The notes under the pieces were generated by a model, which had not been told where the DNA came from, made no database searches, and saw nothing but the letters and a program-made list of their open reading frames with translations. DNA of 6,542 nucleotides from DASXTS01 sp036505275 (GTDB taxonomy: Bacteria; Actinomycetota; Actinomycetes; Mycobacteriales; Pseudonocardiaceae): the NCBI GenBank assembly GCA_036505275.1, contig DASXTS010000068.1, forward strand, positions 1 through 6,542, in the 5' to 3' direction. The position numbers were made by a program, and so were the translations under genes. Numbering within the stretch: the stretch's first letter is position 1; each line of letters opens with the position of its first letter. This document shows, piece by piece, positions 1 through 5,158 of the stretch.

Positions 1-1416
1 GGCCGGGGCCGTTGTCCCCGCCGCCGTCCCCGTCGTCGTCCCCGTCCCGGCGGCGGCGACGAGTTCGGCGATGCCGCGCTCGATGCCCTCGGCAAGCACG
101 CCGATGTCGGCGGCGGTGTCGTAGTCGCCGGTGATCCCGAAGTGCAGCTGCCCGTCGTAGGAGAAGATCCCGACGACGACGCGCAGCGAGGCCGCCAGCG
201 GGATGGTGGGCGCCGACTCCAGCAGTCGCCGTCCGGCGAAGTAGAGCGGGTGCTGCGGCCCGGGCACGTTGGTCGCGGCGGTGTTCACGCTGCGCTGCGG
301 CATCGACGCGGCAAGCCGGGTCCCGGCGGCAAGAAGTACCGGCGGGGCGAAGTCGGCCAGGTTGACCAGCCGCTCACCGGCGACCGCGCCTCTGGACTCC
401 TTGATGCCGTCCATCTGCCGGCGGATCTCGGCCAGCCGGGCCGCCGGGTCGGCCACCCCGACCGGGAAGTCGACCAGGACCCCGGAGACCCGGTTGTTGT
501 AGGCGCCGCGCTCGTGCTCGGCGCGCACCGAGACCGGCACCATGGTCCGGATCACCCGGCCATCGACCTGCTCGCCGCGGCCCAGGAGCAGGTCGCGGAA
601 CCCACGGGTGATCGCCGCTAGGACCACGTCGTTGACGGTCCCGCCCAACCCTCGCCGGACCAGCTTCACGTCGGCGAGCGACGCCTTGGCCGAGGTCCAC
701 CGCCGGTGCGGGCCGTACGGGCCGTTGAGCGACGTGGTGGGCGGCGGTTTGAGCTTGGGTGCGAAGCTGGCCAGGGCTCGAGCCGTCTCGACCCCGCGTT
801 CCGCGACCGCGGCCGGTGAACGCAGCGCTTCGACCGCCCGCCGGCCCGCCCGGACCGGGTGCATCGCGCCGGCGGCGGCGTGAGTGAGCGCCCCGACCAT
901 GCTCGGCTCCGGCCGTGGCCGCCACGGGGTGACCGTGACGGCGGGTGGGTTCGGCTCGATGTCGAACAGCAGTGACATCAGGTCGGTGCTGGCCACACCG
1001 TCGACCATGCAGTGGTGGACCTTGGACACCATCGCCCATCGGCCGTCCTCGAGGCCCTCCACCACCGACATCTCCCACAGCGGGCGCGCGCGATCCAGGT
1101 GCTGGGACATCTCCCGGCCGACGAAGGTCTCCAGCTCCGCCCGGCCGCCCGGACTGGGCACCGCCGATCGGCGCAGGTGGTAGTCCAGGTTGAAGTGCGT
1201 ATCGTCAATCCAGGAGGGCAGGCCGACGTTGAGCGGTGGAAAGTGCACCTTCTGCCGGTAGCGGGGCACCAGGGACAGCTTCGCCGCGAACCGGGTCGCC
1301 AGCTCGTCGTGCGTCGGTGGCGGTCCCTCGAGGATCGCGACACCACCGATCTGCATCGGCGTGACGTCGTTCTCGACGTAGAGAAACACCGCGTCCAACA
1401 GGCTCATCCGCTCCAT
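1..1416 (-). CDS. WS/DGAT family wax ester synthase / diacylglycerol O-acyltransferase, 3' end cut by window
   Basis: This enzyme transfers an acyl group from acyl-CoA to a fatty alcohol or diacylglycerol, making wax esters or triacylglycerol at the membrane or lipid-droplet surface. The reading frame is open from 1416 to the left edge (472 residues seen; the family is usually 450-490). Visible landmarks are an N-terminal LDAVFLYVEN segment, PLWEM at 112-116, the catalytic HHxxxDG motif as HHCMVDG at 134-140, NDVVLA at 262-267, NVPGP at 383-387 and a C-terminal SYDGQLHFGITGDYD segment. I start at ATG 1416 (MERMSLLDA) because family members begin just before this LDA motif and a GGGG lies 5 nt upstream. 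An in-frame ATG at 1464 would add 16 residues, but it lies inside the operator and lacks a ribosome-binding site. The end seen is a low-complexity Ala/Gly/Thr tail. Wax ester and triacylglycerol activity cannot be separated from sequence. The gene is divergent from a hydrolase and shares its control region. Confidence 0.93.
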   Translation of the reverse strand, partial: MERMSLLDAVFLYVENDVTPMQIGGVAILEGPPPTHDELATRFAAKLSLVPRYRQKVHFPPLNVGLPSWIDDTHFNLDYHLRRSAVPSPGGRAELETFVGREMSQHLDRARPLWEMSVVEGLEDGRWAMVSKVHHCMVDGVASTDLMSLLFDIEPNPPAVTVTPWRPRPEPSMVGALTHAAAGAMHPVRAGRRAVEALRSPAAVAERGVETARALASFAPKLKPPPTTSLNGPYGPHRRWTSAKASLADVKLVRRGLGGTVNDVVLAAITRGFRDLLLGRGEQVDGRVIRTMVPVSVRAEHERGAYNNRVSGVLVDFPVGVADPAARLAEIRRQMDGIKESRGAVAGERLVNLADFAPPVLLAAGTRLAASMPQRSVNTAATNVPGPQHPLYFAGRRLLESAPTIPLAASLRVVVGIFSYDGQLHFGITGDYDTAADIGVLAEGIERGIAELVAAAGTGTTTGTAAGTTAPA

Positions 1417-1443
1417 GCAGGCCCCAAACTGGTACGACACAGT

Positions 1444-1481
1444 CAAACGACCAGCCAGACTCATACCGACTGGTCGGTTTG
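1444..1481 (-). promoter_or_regulatory. Possible 5'-leader hairpin or extra operator half-site
   Basis: On the plus strand, CAAACGACCAG (1444-1454) is the inverted match of CTGGTCGGTTTG (1470-1481), with one extra G in the right arm. If minus-strand transcription begins near 1478-1479, nearly all of this lies in the WS/DGAT leader, just upstream of the start at 1416, and could fold as a stem with a 15-nt loop. It could equally be a second, imperfect half-site for the protein that binds 1463-1480. It may also be a chance extension of that palindrome. Confidence 0.35.
1463..1480. promoter_or_regulatory. Palindromic operator-like site (copy 1), TetR-type
   Basis: ATACCGACTGGTCGGTTT contains perfect 6-bp arms, ACCGAC and GTCGGT, around a 2-bp centre. 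Size and symmetry fit operators of TetR-family regulators of actinobacterial lipid genes; that family assignment is inference. The site overlaps the predicted start of WS/DGAT transcription and lies just upstream of the plus-strand -10, so a bound repressor could shut both divergent genes. A related site at 4371-4388 matches it at 13 of 18 positions. Confidence 0.6.
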
Positions 1482-1484
1482 AGT

Positions 1485-1513
1485 ATGATATAGTTCACAG
1501 GCCGGAAATACAA
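1485..1513 (-). promoter_or_regulatory. Promoter for the WS/DGAT gene
   Basis: Reading the minus strand, a -35 TTGTAT (1513-1508) is separated by exactly 17 nt from a -10 TATCAT (1490-1485). Predicted transcription starts at an A near 1478-1479, inside the operator-like site. This leaves a leader of about 62 nt before ATG 1416, but only about 14 nt before the alternative ATG 1464. The local AT richness stands out in this GC-rich window. Confidence 0.55.
1486..1494 (+). promoter_or_regulatory. Extended -10 element for the alpha/beta hydrolase gene
   Basis: TGATATAGT fits the extended -10 pattern TGnTATAAT with one mismatch. No convincing -35 lies at 16-18 nt upstream, which is acceptable for extended -10 promoters. 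An alternative -10, TATGAT at 1484-1489, overlaps it. The element overlaps the -10 of the opposite promoter, so the two genes probably compete for polymerase or are repressed together by a protein at 1463-1480. Confidence 0.4.
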
Positions 1514-1544
1514 GCTCGGTCGATGGTGATCACCGGACGCGGTC

Positions 1545-1550
1545 GGAGGT
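1545..1550 (+). promoter_or_regulatory. Ribosome-binding site deciding the hydrolase start
   Basis: GGAGGT is a strong Shine-Dalgarno sequence. It sits 4-5 nt before GTG 1555 but physically overlaps GTG 1549, which favours the downstream start. Confidence 0.65.
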
Positions 1551-1554
1551 GACC

Positions 1555-2337
1555 GTGCACGAGACGGTGCGGGACTGGCGACCGCCCTCGCGGGTGTTGC
1601 GGGACCTCGAAGTGCCCCGCGCGATCGGCGAGCTGGCGGCCTACTACGCGGGTCGGCCGGTGGCCAGGTTCGCGCCGCGTGGCGACGGCCACGGGGTGCT
1701 CGTGCTGCCCGGCTTCTTGGCCACTGACCTGTCGACCCGGCCGCTTCGCGCATTCCTGCGCCGGCTCGGCTACGACGCGCGGCCCTGGCGGCTTGGCCGC
1801 AACCTGGGCCCGATCGACATCGTCCTGGACGGTCTGCCCCAGCGGCTACGCGAACTGCAGGCAACCACCGGGGTGCCGGTGAGCCTGGTCGGCGTGAGCC
1901 TGGGCGGCAGCTACGCGCGGGAACTGGCCCGCGCGCACTCGGAGCTGGTGCGGCAGGTCATCACCCTGGGCAGCCCGTTCCGGTTGCCGATCAGGTACAC
2001 CGGCCGACCGCTGACCCACGCGGAGGGGATCTACCGGGCGTTCGAGTCGCGGTACAGCCGGCGACTCCTCGACCAGCCCGAGGAGTACGACCTGCCGCCG
2101 CTGCCGGTTCCGGCCACGGCGATCTACACCAGGACCGACGGCGTGGTGCCGTGGCAGGCGTGCCTCGAGCGCGAAGGGCCGAGCAGCGAGAGCGTCGAGG
2201 TCTGGGGAAGCCACTCCGGGCTCGGGCACAATCCGCTGGCGCTGGCCGTCATCGCGGATCGGCTGGCGCAGCCGCCGGGATCGTGGCGCGGCTTCCGTCA
2301 TCCCCCGCCGTGGGGCCGGTGGCGGCCGGCCGCGTGA
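1555..2337 (+). CDS. Alpha/beta hydrolase (lipase/esterase-like)
   Basis: This 260-residue serine hydrolase probably cleaves an acyl ester; the substrate is unknown. A turn after the first strand reads LPGFLATD (51-58) and would supply the oxyanion hole. The nucleophile elbow is GVSLGG with Ser115, the likely acid is Asp195 in TRTDGVVPW, and the likely base is His220 in GSHSGLGHNP. No signal peptide is seen, so it should be cytosolic. I start at GTG 1555 because GGAGG (1545-1549) lies 5 nt upstream. The in-frame GTG at 1549 overlaps that ribosome-binding site and would add only two residues. Related hydrolases are often found next to WS/DGAT genes, which matches the divergent partner here and suggests a role in neutral-lipid turnover. 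The last 89 bp overlap the acyl-CoA dehydrogenase gene in antisense. Confidence 0.87.
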   Translation: MHETVRDWRPPSRVLRDLEVPRAIGELAAYYAGRPVARFAPRGDGHGVLVLPGFLATDLSTRPLRAFLRRLGYDARPWRLGRNLGPIDIVLDGLPQRLRELQATTGVPVSLVGVSLGGSYARELARAHSELVRQVITLGSPFRLPIRYTGRPLTHAEGIYRAFESRYSRRLLDQPEEYDLPPLPVPATAIYTRTDGVVPWQACLEREGPSSESVEVWGSHSGLGHNPLALAVIADRLAQPPGSWRGFRHPPPWGRWRPAA

Positions 2338-3535
2338 GCTCCCGGCGGGCCAGGGCATCCTTGTGCACCTCGTCGGGGCCGTCCACGATCCGCAGGGTGC
2401 GGATGGCCGCGAAGGCGGCGGCCAGCGGGAAGTCCTGACTCAGCCCGCCGGCGCCGTGCACCTGGATGGCCTTGTCGACGATCCACTCGACGGTGCGCGG
2501 GGTGGCGATCTTGATGGCCTGGATGTCGCCATGCGCGGCCTTGGTGCCGGCGGTGTCCATCAGCCAGGCGGTCCTGAGTACCAGCAGCCGCAGCTGTTCC
2601 AGCCGCACCCGGGACTCGGCGATCCAGTCCCGGATCACACCCTGCTCGGCGAGCGGCCTGCCGAACGCGACGCGGGACCGAGCGCGCGCGCACAACAGCT
2701 CGATGGCCCGCTCGGCCACGCCGATCGCCCGCATGCAGTGATGGATGCGGCCGGGGCCGAGCCGGGCCTGCGCGATCGCGAACCCGTCGCCCTCGCCGCC
2801 GATGAGGTTCTCGGCCGGGACGGCGGCGGCGTCGAACTCGACCTCGGCGTGCCCGCCGTGATCGTGGTCGTCGTAGCCGAGGACCCGCATGCCGCGCTTG
2901 ACGGTCACGCCGGAGGTGTCCCGTGGCACCAGGATCATCGACTGCTGGCGGTGCCGTTCGGCCGACGGGTCCGTCTTGCCCATCACGATGAAGATCGTCG
3001 CGTCCGGGTTCATCGCGCCGGTGGCCCACCATTTGCGGCCGTTGACGACGTATCGGCCGTCTTCGCGCTCGATCCGGGTCCTGATGTTGGTGGCGTCGGA
3101 CGAGGCGATGTCCGGTTCGGTCATGGCGAAGGCGGAACGGATCTCACCGTCGAGCAGCGGCTGCAGCCAGCGCCGCTTCTGCTCGTCGGTGCCGAACATC
3201 GCCAGCACCTCCATGTTGCCGGTGTCCGGCGCGGAGCAGTTCAGTGCCGCCGGGGCCAGGTGGGCGCTGCGGCCGGTGATCTCGGCCAGCGGCGCGTACT
3301 GGACGTTGGTTAGTCCGGCGCCGTGCCCGCCGGGGAGGAACAGATTCCACAGCCCGCGGGCCCTGGCCTGCTTGCGGAGCTCGGCCAGGATCGGCGCCCT
3401 GGTCCAGGCCCACCGGTTGTCCAGTGCCTCGAGCTGCTCGGCGAAGACCGGTTCGGCCGGGTAGACCTTCTCGTCCATGAAGTCCAGCAGGGTCTCGCGT
3501 AGCTGCTCGGTCCTGGCGTCGTAGCCGAAGTCCAT
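2249..3535 (-). CDS. Acyl-CoA dehydrogenase, ACAD10/11-like (FadE family)
   Basis: This FAD enzyme introduces a trans-2 double bond into an acyl-CoA, the first step of a beta-oxidation-type cycle, passing electrons to a flavoprotein acceptor. It has 428 residues; the core ends near residue 400. Visible features are the N-terminal helical domain, NCSAPDTGNMEVL (99-111), the flavin-side segment FAMTEPDIASSDATN (136-150), KWWATGAMNPDA (168-179), FGRPLAEQGVI (291-301), QVHGAGGLSQDFP (358-370) and RIVDGPDEVH (382-391). Asp385 in the last motif stands roughly where many short/medium-chain enzymes carry the catalytic Glu, a trait I associate with the ACAD10/11-like branch; this alignment is by eye. 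The ATG at 3535 overlaps the SDR stop as TGATG, with AAGGAG 8 nt upstream. Upstream in-frame extension lies inside the SDR gene and is not coding. The 28-residue tail, rich in Ala, Pro and Gly, overlaps the hydrolase gene in antisense. Substrate chain length is unknown. Confidence 0.92.
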   Translation of the reverse strand: MDFGYDARTEQLRETLLDFMDEKVYPAEPVFAEQLEALDNRWAWTRAPILAELRKQARARGLWNLFLPGGHGAGLTNVQYAPLAEITGRSAHLAPAALNCSAPDTGNMEVLAMFGTDEQKRRWLQPLLDGEIRSAFAMTEPDIASSDATNIRTRIEREDGRYVVNGRKWWATGAMNPDATIFIVMGKTDPSAERHRQQSMILVPRDTSGVTVKRGMRVLGYDDHDHGGHAEVEFDAAAVPAENLIGGEGDGFAIAQARLGPGRIHHCMRAIGVAERAIELLCARARSRVAFGRPLAEQGVIRDWIAESRVRLEQLRLLVLRTAWLMDTAGTKAAHGDIQAIKIATPRTVEWIVDKAIQVHGAGGLSQDFPLAAAFAAIRTLRIVDGPDEVHKDALARRELTRPAATGPTAGDDGSRATIPAAAPADPR

Positions 3536-4347
3536 CAGGTTTGCTCCTTCGCCCCGGCCGGCCCGCTGTCGGCGGAGCCGGCGGCGTCGAGACGGCGTTG
3601 GATCTTGCGCATGCCGGCCAGCCACAGGTCGGTGTCGGCCGCGCGGTGCTGGTAGTACGTCAGCACCTGCGGGTGGGGGAGGATGAGGAACCGGTCGTCC
3701 TGCAGCCCCTGCCAGACCACCTCGGCAACCTGGTCGGGCTCCAGTGCGCCATCGTGGCTGACGACGTCGGCCAACGGTCCGCTCTGCTCCAGCATCCGGG
3801 TCTTCACGCCCTGCGGGCAGATGGCCTGCACGACGATGCCGCGGTGACCAAAGGTGGCCGACAGCCACTCCGCGAACGCAACGGCCGCGTGCTTGGTCAC
3901 CGAGTACGGCGCGCTGCCGAGCGCGGTGAGCAGGCCGGCGGCCGATGCGGTGATCACGAACCGGCCGCCGCCCGACTCGAGCCAGACCGGCACCAGCTGG
4001 CGGGCGGCCCGCACGTGTGCCATCACGTTGACGTCGATGGCGGCGGCCCAGTCCTGCTCCGGGGCGGCCAATCCGGCGCCGTGCACGATGCCGGCGTTGG
4101 CGAAGTAGATGTCGATCGCGCCGAGATGGCCGCGGGCCGAATCGATGAGGGCGCGAACGCCGTCCTCGGTGGCGGCGTCACCGGGTACCGGGTGGCCGCC
4201 GATCTCGGCCGCGACCAGGCGCGCCGCGCCGGCATCCAGGTCGTTCACCACGACGCGGGCACCTTCCGCGGCCATCCTGGTCGCGATGGCGCGTCCGATA
4301 CCGCGTCCGGCACCGGTGACGACGACACCCCGGCCGTGCACGTCCAT
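3535..4347 (-). CDS. SDR family NAD(P)-dependent oxidoreductase
   Basis: This is a classical short-chain dehydrogenase of 270 residues, the usual size being about 250 plus a short tail. It should interconvert a hydroxyl and a keto group, with the substrate unknown. The dinucleotide-binding glycine motif is TGAGRGIG (11-18), followed by Asp36 at the end of strand 2 (VVVNDLD), which favours NAD over NADP. NAG occurs at 84-86. The catalytic set is Asn107, Ser135, Tyr148 and Lys152 (YSVTK), and CPQGVKTRM (177-185) follows. I start at ATG 4347, where the glycine motif is at the expected distance and GGGAG lies 9 nt upstream; the frame stays open further upstream, but that is not SDR-like. Its stop overlaps the start of the acyl-CoA dehydrogenase, so the two are almost certainly co-translated and act in one pathway. 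An operator-like site lies 24 bp upstream of the start. Confidence 0.93.
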   Translation of the reverse strand: MDVHGRGVVVTGAGRGIGRAIATRMAAEGARVVVNDLDAGAARLVAAEIGGHPVPGDAATEDGVRALIDSARGHLGAIDIYFANAGIVHGAGLAAPEQDWAAAIDVNVMAHVRAARQLVPVWLESGGGRFVITASAAGLLTALGSAPYSVTKHAAVAFAEWLSATFGHRGIVVQAICPQGVKTRMLEQSGPLADVVSHDGALEPDQVAEVVWQGLQDDRFLILPHPQVLTYYQHRAADTDLWLAGMRKIQRRLDAAGSADSGPAGAKEQT

Positions 4348-4370
4348 GACCCTGATCTCCCGAATGTCAC

Positions 4371-4388
4371 ATACCGGCCAGTTGGTAT
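4371..4388. promoter_or_regulatory. Palindromic operator-like site (copy 2)
   Basis: ATACCGGCCAGTTGGTAT has perfect outer arms ATACC and GGTAT with a partly symmetric centre. Aligned with the site at 1463-1480 it agrees at 13 of 18 positions, giving the consensus ATACCGRCYRGTYGGTWT. It lies 24-41 bp upstream of the SDR start, a normal place for a repressor site controlling the SDR/acyl-CoA dehydrogenase operon. No clear promoter hexamers could be assigned around it. Confidence 0.55.
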
Positions 4389-4463
4389 GGCAAGGTTGAC
4401 AGGCGGCCGTCGCCCTCGTCAAGACGCTTCGGTCTACGCGCGTCCTGGTCGTCGGCTCGGCGG

Positions 4464-5014
4464 TTGCGGCGCAGACTGTCGAGATCGCCGCAGGGCGCGC
4501 ACCGGGCCGGCACCGTGCACCTCGGCGGCAGCTACCCAGAGGTCGCCGCGACCGAGCGGCAGATCCACGCCGGCCGGATGCCCGAACGACCGTTCGTGCT
4601 CGTCGGGCAGCAGTACCTGGCCGACCCTGGGCGTTCGGCCGGCGACGTCCATCCACTGTGGACGTACGCGCACGTCCCGCACGGATACACCGGCGACGCC
4701 ACCGAGGCGATCATCGCCCAGATCGAGCGGTTCGCCCCCGGCTTCAGGGACCGGGTCGTCGGGCAGACCGTGCGGCCCACGACCCAGATGGCCGTCTACA
4801 ACCCGAACTACGTCGGCGGCGACATCGTGACCGGCGCCAAGGACGTCCGCCAGCTCGTGTTCGGTCCGCGAACCACCATCTCGCCGTACACCGTGGGGAT
4901 TCCCGGCATGTACATCAGCTCGGCGGCGACCCCACCCGGCCCGGTGCGCACGGCATGTGCGGCGCCAACGCCGCCCACGCGGCGCTGCGTCATCTGAACC
5001 GCGGCGTCATCTGA
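4464..5014 (+). pseudogene. Remnant of a phytoene dehydrogenase-like FAD oxidoreductase, truncated and frameshifted
   Basis: The plus-strand frame from about 4490 carries the C-terminal half of an NAD(P)/FAD-dependent oxidoreductase of the phytoene dehydrogenase/CrtI-like type: RAGTVHLGGSYPEVA, MPERPFVLVGQQ, HVPHGYTGDATEAI, QIERFAPGFRDRVVG and NPNYVGGDIVTGAKD. The expected ending PPGxGxHGMCGxxAAxAALR is split. The first frame reads TPPG to 4940, then diverges to a stop at 4995-4997. The frame one base back reads PGAHGMCGANAAHAALRHLN and stops at 5012-5014. One base therefore appears to be missing near 4938-4943. The N-terminal half with the GxGxxG FAD motif, roughly 300 or more residues in intact relatives, is absent; the remnant begins only about 100 bp from the operator next to the SDR gene. 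The TTG at 4464 is not a credible start. Loss of both the FAD site and the frame makes activity very unlikely. Confidence 0.8.
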
Positions 5015-5056
5015 ACCGCGGCGTCATCTGAACCGCGGCGCCATCTGAACCGCGGC
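4989..5056. repeat. Tandem repeat, four copies of a 17-bp unit
   Basis: The unit GTCATCTGAACCGCGGC occurs at 4989-5005, 5006-5022, 5023-5039 and 5040-5056. The first three copies are identical and the fourth differs by one base (GCC for GTC). The array covers the 3' end of the flavoprotein remnant. Because 17 is not a multiple of 3, the TGA in successive copies falls in all three forward frames. Such an array is probably a slippage product, and its copy number may vary between strains. Confidence 0.95.
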
Positions 5057-5098
5057 GCCAGGACGCGGTGATCCCAGGCCGACGGCCGCCGCCCAGTT

Positions 5099-5149
5099 GC
5101 GAGGATGTGACATTTCCCCCATAGAACTGGGGCGATGTCACATCCTCGC
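5099..5149. repeat. Perfect 15-bp inverted repeat; possible bidirectional terminator
   Basis: GCGAGGATGTGACAT (5099-5113) and ATGTCACATCCTCGC (5135-5149) are perfect inverted arms. Inside them CCCC (5116-5119) pairs with GGGG (5129-5132), so the whole 51 bp can form one long hairpin with a short AT-rich loop. It lies 9 bp beyond the AraC stop codon and 85 bp after the flavoprotein remnant, a normal position for a bidirectional terminator. There is no T-run on either side, and the arms are less GC-rich than the region, so a mobile-element remnant or protein-binding dyad is also possible. Confidence 0.7.
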
Positions 5150-5158
5150 CATAGCCGA

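Noticed and set aside
2363..3313. Plus-strand open frame of 316 residues
   Set aside because: Antisense shadow of the acyl-CoA dehydrogenase gene; no motif and no ribosome-binding site context.
2249..3868. Extended acyl-CoA dehydrogenase of 539 residues
   Set aside because: The extra 111 residues are an out-of-frame reading of the SDR gene; the coupled ATG at 3535 with AAGGAG is clearly the start.
3535..4656. A 373-residue version of the SDR starting at 4656
   Set aside because: The added N-terminal part is Arg/Ala-rich and not SDR-like, runs through the operator and overlaps the flavoprotein remnant; ATG 4347 puts the glycine motif at the normal place.
3541..4830. Long plus-strand open frame of 429 residues
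   Set aside because: It is the antisense shadow of the SDR gene, Arg/Gly-rich with no recognisable domain, a common effect of high GC.
4932..4950. Programmed -1 ribosomal frameshift in the flavoprotein
   Set aside because: No in-frame X-XXY-YYZ slippery heptamer is present, and the gene also lacks its N-terminal half, so decay is the simpler explanation.
4989..5056. CRISPR-like array
   Set aside because: The 17-bp units are directly adjacent with no spacers, and no cas gene is present.
5105..5143. CRP-type site (TGTGA...TCACA)
   Set aside because: The two half-sites are about 28 bp apart rather than 6, so they do not make a CRP operator.
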